Positions 1 to 5,332 of a stretch of 10,140 nucleotides of DNA are shown here, in pieces. Each line of letters starts with the position of its first letter. The stretch's first letter is position 1. The notes under the pieces were generated by a model. It was given only the letters and a program-made list of their open reading frames with translations. It did no database searches and had not been told where the DNA came from. Origin of the DNA: an uncultured Bacteroidales bacterium (GTDB lineage: Bacteria; Bacteroidota; Bacteroidia; Bacteroidales; F082); NCBI GenBank assembly GCA_937902805.1, contig CALEMB010000215.1, positions 1 to 10,140 on the forward strand, written 5' to 3'. The position numbers and the translations under genes were made by a program.

Positions 1-59
1 GATCTCGATCTCAGTTAATATCGCAATGCGACGCGGGGCTTCGCCTTATTCCGCATTCC
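1..59. other. Short non-coding edge with start of a tandem repeat
   Basis: No gene is visible in this edge segment, which lies just 3' of the minus-strand EEP gene. AATGCG at 25-30 can pair with CGCATT at 52-57, enclosing a small GGC-TTC-GCC hairpin at 37-45. I see no T-tract that would make it a clear intrinsic terminator. The right edge merges into the 14-bp-period repeat at 48-74. What lies further left is outside the window. Confidence 0.5.
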
Positions 60-74
60 TCATTCCGCATTCCT
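48..74. repeat. Two-unit tandem repeat (ATTCCGCATTCCT) at a gene 3' end
   Basis: ATTCCGCATTCCT occurs at 48-60 and again at 62-74, a 14-bp period. The last five amino acids and the TGA stop (60-62) of the minus-strand EEP gene are read from this repeat. On the other strand the unit reads AGGAATGCGGAAT. A related string, ATGCGGAATAAG, is found at the 3' end of the GH109 gene (5312-5323) and again here when read on the minus strand. Confidence 0.7.
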
Positions 75-1196
75 AATTAAATCAATATACACTGGAAGGT
101 GGTCGCTGAAGCCGCCAAGATAGCGTGGGCCGATATAGGTGCGGAAAAGCTTCTTCCCATGATAGGCCTCGTCGTCCACCAGCATGAAATCGGCATGGAA
201 GATTCTTGCGCTACCCTCTTGGTAATGAAGGCCTTCCCTATCGTCCATCACGGCTGGGGTGACGATGATTTGGTCGAAAATCTGCCAGTCGGCCTGATAC
301 TTCAAGGTGCCCTCAAAGCCCAGTCCGTCGTTTTTCCCGAACAGGTTGACGAAGCAGCCGTCTTCCCTCTCCGAGGGAGGACGGGCGCGCAGCACGTCGT
401 AGACACTCGGGTCGGTGGGACAGTCGTTCAAGTCGCCCATCATGATGACTTTGGCTGGATAGCCTTCAGGCATAGACGCACAAATCGAGTCGACCTTGGC
501 GCGCAAAATGGCCGCCAAGCAAGAGCGTGAGCCTACCGTCTCCAACTCACCGCTGTAACGACTCGGCCAGTGGTTGACGAAGACGTGGAGGGTATCACCC
601 AAAGCGGTCGGCCCTTCGACGCCCTTCGACAGGCTCAGGGACCTCTCAGGGGCCTTAAGTCCTACAGCGGTCGTTGAGCCTGTCGAAACGCCGCCCTTTA
701 CCGCCACAAATTTCGCATACAAAATATCTCTGGAATGATGCGTCGTATCCTCTGGGTTATAGTATGGAAACACCTTGCTTTCAACCAGTTGGAAATGGTC
801 AAGGGAATAGACAATGGCCGGGTCGATGCCACGTATGTCGGGGCCTTCGTAATGCACCCAGCGGTAATTATGATTCTTCAGGGGTGTAAACGCAAAGAGG
901 GCGCGCAGCACGTATTCGTTTTCCACCTCGCACATGCCGATGATGCCCAAAGGGCGGTTCTCCGACATGGCCAGGATGGCCTTGTACATATTGTTGCGTT
1001 TCTTGTAGAAACGGTTCTTCGTCCAGTGTTGCATGCCGTCCTCGGTGAAAGCGTTGTAGGTCTTGGTACTGTCGACGAAAGGATCAAAGAAATTCTCCAT
1101 GTTCCAGAAGGCGATACGGATGGCCTCATTCTGAGTTTGGGCTTGCACGACGAAGCCAAAACACAGAAAACAAAGAAAAACCCAGGACTTTTTCAT
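60..1196 (-). CDS. Secreted endonuclease/exonuclease/phosphatase family protein
   Basis: This 378-residue protein has the DNase I-like metallohydrolase fold, whose members cleave phosphodiester or phosphomonoester bonds using a divalent metal. The natural substrate cannot be read from sequence. An N-terminal signal peptide (about residues 1-19, ending VQA) predicts export, probably to the periplasm. Family motifs are complete and in order: WNMEN at 31-35 (metal Asn), CEVEN at 89-93 (metal Glu), NHWPSR at 208-213 (catalytic His), GDLND at 254-258, and SDHLP at 364-368. About 32 extra residues (169-200) lie between the strands KFVAVKG and DTLHVFVNHW. They are encoded by an in-frame palindromic repeat (see repeat at 603-687). 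A second possible small insertion, PPSEREDG, is at 273-280. The last residues, RNAE, come from a tandem repeat. The ATG at 1196 is chosen because it begins the signal peptide and lies 24 nt from a good -7 box. All active-site residues survive, so activity is plausible. Confidence 0.88.
   Translation of the reverse strand: MKKSWVFLCFLCFGFVVQAQTQNEAIRIAFWNMENFFDPFVDSTKTYNAFTEDGMQHWTKNRFYKKRNNMYKAILAMSENRPLGIIGMCEVENEYVLRALFAFTPLKNHNYRWVHYEGPDIRGIDPAIVYSLDHFQLVESKVFPYYNPEDTTHHSRDILYAKFVAVKGGVSTGSTTAVGLKAPERSLSLSKGVEGPTALGDTLHVFVNHWPSRYSGELETVGSRSCLAAILRAKVDSICASMPEGYPAKVIMMGDLNDCPTDPSVYDVLRARPPSEREDGCFVNLFGKNDGLGFEGTLKYQADWQIFDQIIVTPAVMDDREGLHYQEGSARIFHADFMLVDDEAYHGKKLFRTYIGPRYLGGFSDHLPVYIDLIRNAE
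603..687. repeat. Palindromic repeat inserted in frame in the EEP gene
   Basis: TTCGACAGGCTCA (625-637) and TGAGCCTGTCGAA (675-687) form a perfect 13-bp inverted repeat around a 37-nt spacer. The left arm is preceded by a tandem GCCCTTCGAC (611-620, 621-630), and AGCGGTCG occurs as a direct repeat at 603-610 and 666-673. From general knowledge, the arm sequence is a dispersed repeat found in many bacterial genomes, where its translation often shows up as SLSKG-type peptides. Here it lies wholly inside the EEP reading frame, giving residues of about 169-200 without a frameshift or stop. Confidence 0.85.
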
Positions 1197-1219
1197 TCGA
1201 ACAAGGCGTTATTTGGAGG

Positions 1220-1227
1220 CAAAGATA
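1220..1227 (-). promoter_or_regulatory. Bacteroidota -7 box for the EEP gene
   Basis: On the minus strand the sequence reads TATCTTTG, an exact match to the Bacteroidota -7 consensus TAnnTTTG. It ends 23 nt before the EEP start codon, implying a short leader of roughly 15-20 nt. I could not find a clean TTTG -33 box at the usual 19-21 nt spacing, so this is a partial match. Confidence 0.6.
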
Positions 1228-1248
1228 GGGTTTTTCGGAAAAAGTTCG

Positions 1249-1256
1249 TAACTTTG
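1249..1256 (+). promoter_or_regulatory. Bacteroidota -7 box for the toxin-antitoxin operon
   Basis: TAACTTTG matches TAnnTTTG exactly and lies 22 nt before the antitoxin ATG at 1279. It is divergent from the EEP box at 1220-1227, with only 21 nt between the two. A regulator bound here, such as the TA complex if it autoregulates as most do, could affect both directions. No strong -33 TTTG is seen. Confidence 0.62.
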
Positions 1257-1278
1257 CGGCGTAAAACAATAACATATT

Positions 1279-1533
1279 ATGACCACAATGCAAATGGGTG
1301 CTCTGAATGCGGAAATATTTCACAACATTGGAGCGATAGCAGAAGACGAAAGCAAACTCAGAAAGTTGGCAAAATACTTACGTCGTTTGGTGAAAGAGGA
1401 AGCAGACCCGACATTGATGAGCAAAGAGGAGTTTTTTGCCAAGATTGACGAGGCTGAACGTGAAATTGCTGAAGGGAAAGGCATTACTTTCAACAATATG
1501 GACGAAATGAATGCTTGGCTTAATTCGCTTTGA
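1279..1533 (+). CDS. Antitoxin of a YoeB-type toxin-antitoxin module
   Basis: This small acidic-to-mixed 84-residue protein sits immediately upstream of a YoeB-like toxin and is most likely its antitoxin, binding the toxin and probably repressing the operon. It is not a textbook YefM/Phd sequence. It resembles, from memory, an antitoxin type common beside Txe/YoeB toxins in Bacteroidales: an N-terminal region with a helix rich in Lys, Leu and Arg (LRKLAKYLRRL, about 27-37), then DPTLMSKEEFFAKIDEAE (about 43-60), and a hydrophobic tail ending MNAWLNSL. An N-terminal DNA-binding fold is not obvious. The ATG at 1279 fits the promoter at 1249; a second ATG at 1288 is possible. The stop at 1531-1533 is 2 nt before the toxin ATG, consistent with coupled translation. 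Confidence 0.8.
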   Translation: MTTMQMGALNAEIFHNIGAIAEDESKLRKLAKYLRRLVKEEADPTLMSKEEFFAKIDEAEREIAEGKGITFNNMDEMNAWLNSL

Positions 1534-1535
1534 TT

Positions 1536-1808
1536 ATGTACACAATAACTTACGCCCCAAAAGCCAAAGAGGGCCTTGAAAAACTGAAAAAAAGCGAGCC
1601 TTCCTGTTTTAAAAAAGCAATAAAGCTGCTTCAAGAGATAGCTTTACATCCGACATCAGGGACAGGTCATCCCGAGCCACTTAAAGGAAAACCCGAGAAT
1701 CGATGGAGCCGACAAATCTCAAAAAAGCATCGAATAGTATATCGCATTCTTGAGGTTGAAGTACATATTGATATTCTTTCCACTTACGGTCACTACGACG
1801 ACAAGTGA
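1536..1808 (+). CDS. yoeB: Txe/YoeB family mRNA interferase toxin
   Basis: This 90-residue protein belongs to the RelE/YoeB fold. Such toxins enter the ribosomal A site and cleave mRNA when freed from antitoxin. The YoeB signature is clear: GTGHPEPLKG (42-51) containing the likely catalytic Glu47, WSRQISKKHRIVY (57-69) with Arg59 and Arg66, and the C-terminal His86-Tyr87 pair that corresponds to the HY end of E. coli YoeB. Unlike the E. coli protein, it runs three residues past HY (DDK). I chose the ATG at 1536, 2 nt after the antitoxin stop. A TTG at 1530, overlapping the antitoxin stop, would add two residues. No Shine-Dalgarno sequence is visible, so translation is probably coupled. All catalytic residues are present and the toxin appears intact. 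Confidence 0.9.
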   Translation: MYTITYAPKAKEGLEKLKKSEPSCFKKAIKLLQEIALHPTSGTGHPEPLKGKPENRWSRQISKKHRIVYRILEVEVHIDILSTYGHYDDK

Positions 1809-2536
1809 TTAAAAACCTTTTCATAGGATTATTGTTTATGGGTTTGTCATTGTCTAATATCCAAGCCCAAAACACCCATTTCTGGGACGGCATCGAAGCC
1901 TTCGACGGCCCGACGGACGACAACCCAGTCTTGGCCGCACAATTGGATTTCTATTTCGACAAGATGGTGGCTCCCCTACCCGACTCCATCACACTGGAAA
2001 TCACTCGATTGATTGACCGCACAAGCAACAACACCAAGCTCCGCGACTTCATCCTCTGGCATCTCCTTGAAAGATACCGCCACCCTGAATACATGAGCCA
2101 AGACCAAGTGTTCGTCTGGCTTTATGACGAATACTTCTCCCAGCTGGAAATCAAGGATTTATACGACACCAATCTGGCGATGATTCGAGAAAAGGCCGAG
2201 CGTTTGAGACGGCTGGCGCTGTTCAACCTCGCCCCCGACATCAGAATCAACGACAGCCTTGTGTTGCAATCCGTTGAGAGCGCATATACGGTGCTGTTTT
2301 TCCACGACCATGACTGTGAGGTATGCCAACAAGAAATGCGGGACTTGGATTCGGTCTGCGCGGTACATCCCGAAATTACGGCACTGGCCATCGACATGAA
2401 TAACAATGCACAAGGATTGGATGAATTGTATGATGCCTACGACATCGAAACGACGCCGCTGATTTATGTCCTCGACAGGGACAAACGCATCATTGCCAAG
2501 AAAATACGGGCCAAACAAATACCGTTAATCATGTAG
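1805..2536 (+). CDS. Exported DUF5106-like thioredoxin-fold protein
   Basis: This 243-residue protein has a signal peptide (about 1-21, ending NIQAQ). A helical N-terminal region (about 25-140; FWDGI, YMSQDQVFVWLYDEYF) resembles DUF5106, a domain found in Bacteroidota ahead of TlpA/thioredoxin folds. The thioredoxin-like part (about 141-240) carries CEVC at 171-174 as the presumed redox pair and the cis-proline motif TTPLIY at 216-221. A periplasmic thiol-disulfide role is inferred; the substrate is unknown. The start is GTG at 1805, overlapping the toxin stop by 4 nt (GTGA). An ATG at 1838 would cut away most of the signal peptide, so GTG is preferred. The stop TAG (2534-2536) lies inside a palindromic repeat, and the tail KKIRAKQIPLIM looks short compared with usual thioredoxin ends, so the original C-terminus may have been clipped by the insertion. 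Confidence 0.72.
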   Translation: MIKNLFIGLLFMGLSLSNIQAQNTHFWDGIEAFDGPTDDNPVLAAQLDFYFDKMVAPLPDSITLEITRLIDRTSNNTKLRDFILWHLLERYRHPEYMSQDQVFVWLYDEYFSQLEIKDLYDTNLAMIREKAERLRRLALFNLAPDIRINDSLVLQSVESAYTVLFFHDHDCEVCQQEMRDLDSVCAVHPEITALAIDMNNNAQGLDELYDAYDIETTPLIYVLDRDKRIIAKKIRAKQIPLIM

Positions 2537-2606
2537 GGACACACCGCGTGTGTCCGCCAATAAAATGCGCAATACGCACGGCGGACGCATTCGATGCGTC
2601 CCTACA
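2532..2606. repeat. 75-bp palindromic mini-element between convergent genes
   Basis: Two 27-nt arms face each other: 2532-2558 and the complement of 2580-2606. Both start TGTAGGGAC and end GTCCGCC when read inward, with 22 of 27 positions identical. Each arm is itself a hairpin: GGACACAC/GTGTGTCC (2537-2544, 2548-2555) and GGACGCAT/ATGCGTCC (2583-2590, 2594-2601), each with a 3-nt loop. A small central stem TGCG/CGCA lies at 2566-2569 and 2575-2578. The TAG in each terminal TGTAGG is the stop codon of the adjacent gene, the thioredoxin-like gene on the left and the kinase on the right. It has no transposase and resembles REP/MITE-type dispersed repeats. It could also act as a bidirectional transcription end, although no T-tract follows. 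Confidence 0.85.
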
Positions 2607-3681
2607 GGAGGATCCGTTTCATTTCATCCAATTTCTCCATCGCCTCCTCATATAATTTCCATTGTGCCCGCGTGCGCACCAGATTGTGGATGGGATATTT
2701 AATCTTGTAATAGGTGTTGCCGTTGATGTAATCCGTCAGGAAACGCACCGCCTGCATATAGGGGAACAACGTGGCCGCATACGGCAGGTTTTCCTTTTCT
2801 ATCGGCAAAAGGAATGATTTCGTGCCTTCCAGATAGCCTTTGGTGAACGCCTCGAAGATTTCCATGTTGAAATGGATGTTGTCCAAATCGGGGTCGTCCT
2901 CGGCACCTGTGTTGGCTGCCGAACGCAAAAAGTCACCGAAATCTGAGAAGACGAAACTCGGCATGATGGTATCCAAGTCGATGATGCACAACACGTTGCC
3001 ATCCTTGTCAAAAAGCATGTTGTTGACTTTGGTGTCGCAGTGGCAGATGCGTTTCGGGAGCTTGCCCTCACGATAGAGCCTTTCGCCCAGGCACATGTCG
3101 TCGGCCACCGCCCGAATCCTATATACCAACTTCTGCACTTCCACCTCGCGCATCATCCCGACGCGGTCTTTGGCAATGGCATCTTCCATCTGCTTCAGGC
3201 GGAATTCGATGTTGTGGAAATCAGGGATAATCTCCCCTATCGGTGCCTCCAAGTCCGTCAGCAGCGACTCAAAATCACCAAAAGAACGCCCCGCATAATA
3301 GGCATAGCCTGGGTTGACGGTCTCGTAGGTGTAGCTGTCGGCAATGAAGTCCATCACGCGCCAATACTTGCCATCTTCGACGACATAGGTCTTCCCCGTG
3401 TCGGCTTTCAGGAAATGCAGCACCCGACGGTCTATATCCTTCACACCCTGGCTTTCATATTTTTTCCGAATGTGTCCTGTCACTGTTTCGATGTTGTTTT
3501 GCAGCATGTCCACGTCAGTGAACACGGCGTTGTTGATGCGTTGGAGGACATATTTCGGATGAGTTTCGCCATGCACCATGATTTTATAAGTGTCGTTGAT
3601 GAGGCCGTTGCCCAAAGGCTCGATACTGGCAATGCTGTTGGGGTCAATGAAGTGCCCCGCGATGGAGAAAAAACCGTTCAT
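2602..3681 (-). CDS. nahK: N-acetylhexosamine 1-kinase-like phosphotransferase (APH fold)
   Basis: This 359-residue cytoplasmic kinase of the aminoglycoside-phosphotransferase fold aligns by eye along its length with bifidobacterial NahK, which phosphorylates GlcNAc or GalNAc at C1 using ATP. Matching segments are the nucleotide loop GNGLINDTY (24-32), YVLQRIN with the likely ATP-binding Gln/Arg region (44-50), the catalytic loop HCDTKVNN (214-221, base Asp216), IDLDTIMP (234-241, metal Asp235/Asp237), FGDFLRSAANTGAEDD (248-263), and HNLVRTRAQWKLYEE near the end (332-346). NahK has HNDTK where this has HCDTK. The substrate is not proven; homologues in other clades act on other sugars or small alcohols. 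It is divergent from a GH109 gene, which fits GalNAc use. The stop TAG lies in the 2532-2606 repeat. The ATG at 3681 is the only good start. Confidence 0.82.
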   Translation of the reverse strand: MNGFFSIAGHFIDPNSIASIEPLGNGLINDTYKIMVHGETHPKYVLQRINNAVFTDVDMLQNNIETVTGHIRKKYESQGVKDIDRRVLHFLKADTGKTYVVEDGKYWRVMDFIADSYTYETVNPGYAYYAGRSFGDFESLLTDLEAPIGEIIPDFHNIEFRLKQMEDAIAKDRVGMMREVEVQKLVYRIRAVADDMCLGERLYREGKLPKRICHCDTKVNNMLFDKDGNVLCIIDLDTIMPSFVFSDFGDFLRSAANTGAEDDPDLDNIHFNMEIFEAFTKGYLEGTKSFLLPIEKENLPYAATLFPYMQAVRFLTDYINGNTYYKIKYPIHNLVRTRAQWKLYEEAMEKLDEMKRILL

Positions 3682-3697
3682 AGAGTTAAATTTTTTG

Positions 3698-3705
3698 CGA
3701 AGATA
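3698..3705 (-). promoter_or_regulatory. Possible -7 box for the hexosamine kinase gene
   Basis: Read on the minus strand this is TATCTTCG, one mismatch from TAnnTTTG. It is 16 nt from the kinase start codon, a spacing similar to that of the EEP gene. No -33 TTTG is found at the expected spacing, so support is weak. Confidence 0.35.
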
Positions 3706-3727
3706 GTGTTTTTGAGTTTTAAATTCC

Positions 3728-3735
3728 TATTTTTG
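3728..3735 (+). promoter_or_regulatory. Possible -7 box for the GH109 gene
   Basis: TATTTTTG fits TAnnTTTG. If used, transcription would start near 3742 and the GH109 mRNA would have a leader of about 160 nt holding the complete double-hairpin repeat at 3752-3870. A TTTG at 3711-3714 is only 13 nt upstream, shorter than the usual 19-21 nt, so this call is tentative. Confidence 0.35.
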
Positions 3736-3751
3736 CCTTGAAAAAATAAGA

Positions 3752-3870
3752 TTCCCTTAGGGAATGGAGTTCGAATCATAATTATAATGCGGCGGTTAGG
3801 GTAGCTTAAAGAAAGTAGGTTTTCATACCGCCGCAATACCAAAACAGACAACCTCCATTCCCGAAGGGAA
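3752..3870. repeat. TTCCC/GGGAA double-hairpin repeat, copy A, with nested stem
   Basis: The left arm TTCCCTTAGGGAATGGAGT (3752-3770) and right arm CCTCCATTCCCGAAGGGAA (3852-3870) are inverted copies with two mismatches. Each arm holds its own 5-bp hairpin, TTCCC-3 nt-GGGAA. The middle of this copy contains a further inverted repeat, TGCGGCGGT (3788-3796) and ACCGCCGCA (3827-3835), which copy B lacks. It occupies most of the 222-bp gap between the divergent kinase and GH109 genes. No reading frame of interest lies in the gap. Confidence 0.82.
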
Positions 3871-3903
3871 CCCCGATTCAGTGAAACAACAAAACGTTAT
3901 GCT

Positions 3904-5322
3904 ATGAAAAACAAAATTTTACACCTCTTCATTGGCCTTTTCGTCATGGCGCTGTTTGCTGCCTGCTGTGAAAAGCAAGAAGCCGAAGTCCGCAAGGGCA
4001 ACTATCGCATCGTCGACAACACTATTGTCTTCGACGAGCCACAACGCATTGAAGGACAAAAGAGCGTCCTTCAGTTCGCCGTCGACCCCATCGAGAACGT
4101 GCGCATTGGCTTCATCGGCCTCGGCATGCGTGGTCCCGATGCCGTCGACCGCATGACTTATATTGACGGCGTGACCGTCGTCGCCTTGTGCGACATTGAA
4201 CCCGACCGTGTGGAAGCCGTGCAAACCAACATCCTCGAAGCCAAGGGCTTGCCCCGTGCCGCCGCCTACTCTGGTCGTGAGGCCTGGCGCGAACTCTGCG
4301 AGCGCGACGACATCGACCTTGTCTATATCTGCACCAACTGGCAAACCCATGTCCCGATGGCCGTCTATGCCATGCAGCAAGGCAAACACGTGGCCGTCGA
4401 AGTGCCTGCCGCCACCTCCATCGAGGAATGCTGGCAGCTCGTCGACGTGGCTGAACAGACCCAACGCCACTGCATGATGCTGGAGAACTGCTGCTACGAC
4501 TTCTTCGAGCTGACTGCCCTCAACATGGCCCAGCAAGGCATGCTCGGCGAGCTCATCCACGGCGAAGGTGCCTACATCCACAACCTTGAGCCCTACTGGC
4601 ACGAATACTACGAAAACTGGCGCCTGGAGTTCAACCAGAGCCATTCGGGCGACGTCTACCCCACCCATGGCCTCGGACCCCTCTGCCAAGCTTTCAACAT
4701 CCACCGCGGCGACCGCATGAAGACCTTGGTCAGCATGAGCACACCTTCGTACAATGGCAAGAAAGTCGCCAAGGAGATGATGGGTACCGAAGACTTCGCC
4801 AACGGCGACATGACCACCACGATGATCCAAACCGAGAAGGGCAAGACCCTGCTCATTGAGCATGATGTCTACAACTACCGTCCCTACAATCGCCTTTTCC
4901 AACTCACCGGCACCGAAGGCTTCGCAAACAAATACCCATCAGCAGGCTTCACTGTCCTCGAAGACAAGCTGCCCGATGGCTTCTTAGCCGAAGGACAACA
5001 CCTTGACCCACATGGTTTTGTACCTACCGACGTGCGCGATAAGCTCTTGAAGGATTACCTCCACCCCATCGCCGTGGAGATTGAAGAGAAAGCCAAGGAA
5101 GTGGGCGGCCACGGTGGCATGGACTTCATCATGGACTACCGTCTGATTTACTGCCTGCATCATGGTCTGCCCCTCGATGAAGACGTCTATGATGCCGCCG
5201 AATGGTCCTGCCTTGGTGAGCTGACGGCAGCCTCCATCGCCAACGGTGGGATGCCCGTTGCCATGCCCGATTTCACGCGCGGCGACTGGGATAAGATTCA
5301 AGGATACCACCATGCGGAATAA
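3904..5322 (+). CDS. GH109-type lipoprotein, alpha-N-acetylgalactosaminidase-like
   Basis: This 472-residue protein has the Gfo/Idh/MocA fold in the form used by glycoside hydrolase family 109, whose founding member NagA from Elizabethkingia removes terminal alpha-GalNAc through an NAD-dependent oxidation-elimination mechanism. A lipoprotein signal (Cys21 or Cys22 after LFAA) predicts membrane anchoring. The NAD-binding loop is GFIGLGMRG (69-77), followed by ALCDIEPDR (94-102), the EVP segment (166-168) and CCYDF (196-200). The GH109-like core YPTHGLGPL (252-260), GHGGMDF (402-408) and PDFTRGDWD (455-463) closely parallels NagA (YPTHGVGPL, GHGGMDY, PDFTNGKWK). Substrate specificity within the family is broad, so GalNAc is likely but unproven. 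It differs from NagA in having a lipoprotein signal rather than Tat, and a shorter loop before YPTHG. The adjacent divergent gene encodes a hexosamine kinase. The stop is 10 nt from the convergent glycosyltransferase stop. Confidence 0.83.
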   Translation: MKNKILHLFIGLFVMALFAACCEKQEAEVRKGNYRIVDNTIVFDEPQRIEGQKSVLQFAVDPIENVRIGFIGLGMRGPDAVDRMTYIDGVTVVALCDIEPDRVEAVQTNILEAKGLPRAAAYSGREAWRELCERDDIDLVYICTNWQTHVPMAVYAMQQGKHVAVEVPAATSIEECWQLVDVAEQTQRHCMMLENCCYDFFELTALNMAQQGMLGELIHGEGAYIHNLEPYWHEYYENWRLEFNQSHSGDVYPTHGLGPLCQAFNIHRGDRMKTLVSMSTPSYNGKKVAKEMMGTEDFANGDMTTTMIQTEKGKTLLIEHDVYNYRPYNRLFQLTGTEGFANKYPSAGFTVLEDKLPDGFLAEGQHLDPHGFVPTDVRDKLLKDYLHPIAVEIEEKAKEVGGHGGMDFIMDYRLIYCLHHGLPLDEDVYDAAEWSCLGELTAASIANGGMPVAMPDFTRGDWDKIQGYHHAE

Positions 5323-5332
5323 GCCTCAAGAT

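Noticed and set aside
735..1448. Plus-strand open frame spanning the EEP 5' end and the antitoxin
   Set aside because: It crosses the divergent promoter region and overlaps two better-supported genes in other frames.
2532..2606. Classical rho-independent terminator between convergent genes
   Set aside because: The stems are strong, but neither side has the run of T that defines one, and the symmetric terminal sequence fits a mobile-type repeat better. A termination role remains possible.
3752..3870. Intrinsic terminator or riboswitch in the kinase/GH109 gap
   Set aside because: The hairpins are explained by a repeat family with a second copy at 9597; no T-tract follows, and I recognise no riboswitch core.
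3919..4902. Minus-strand open frame (327 codons) opposite the GH109 gene
   Set aside because: The composition (very high Val, His, Asp, Gly) is that of a shadow frame, and the other strand has full GH109 motifs.
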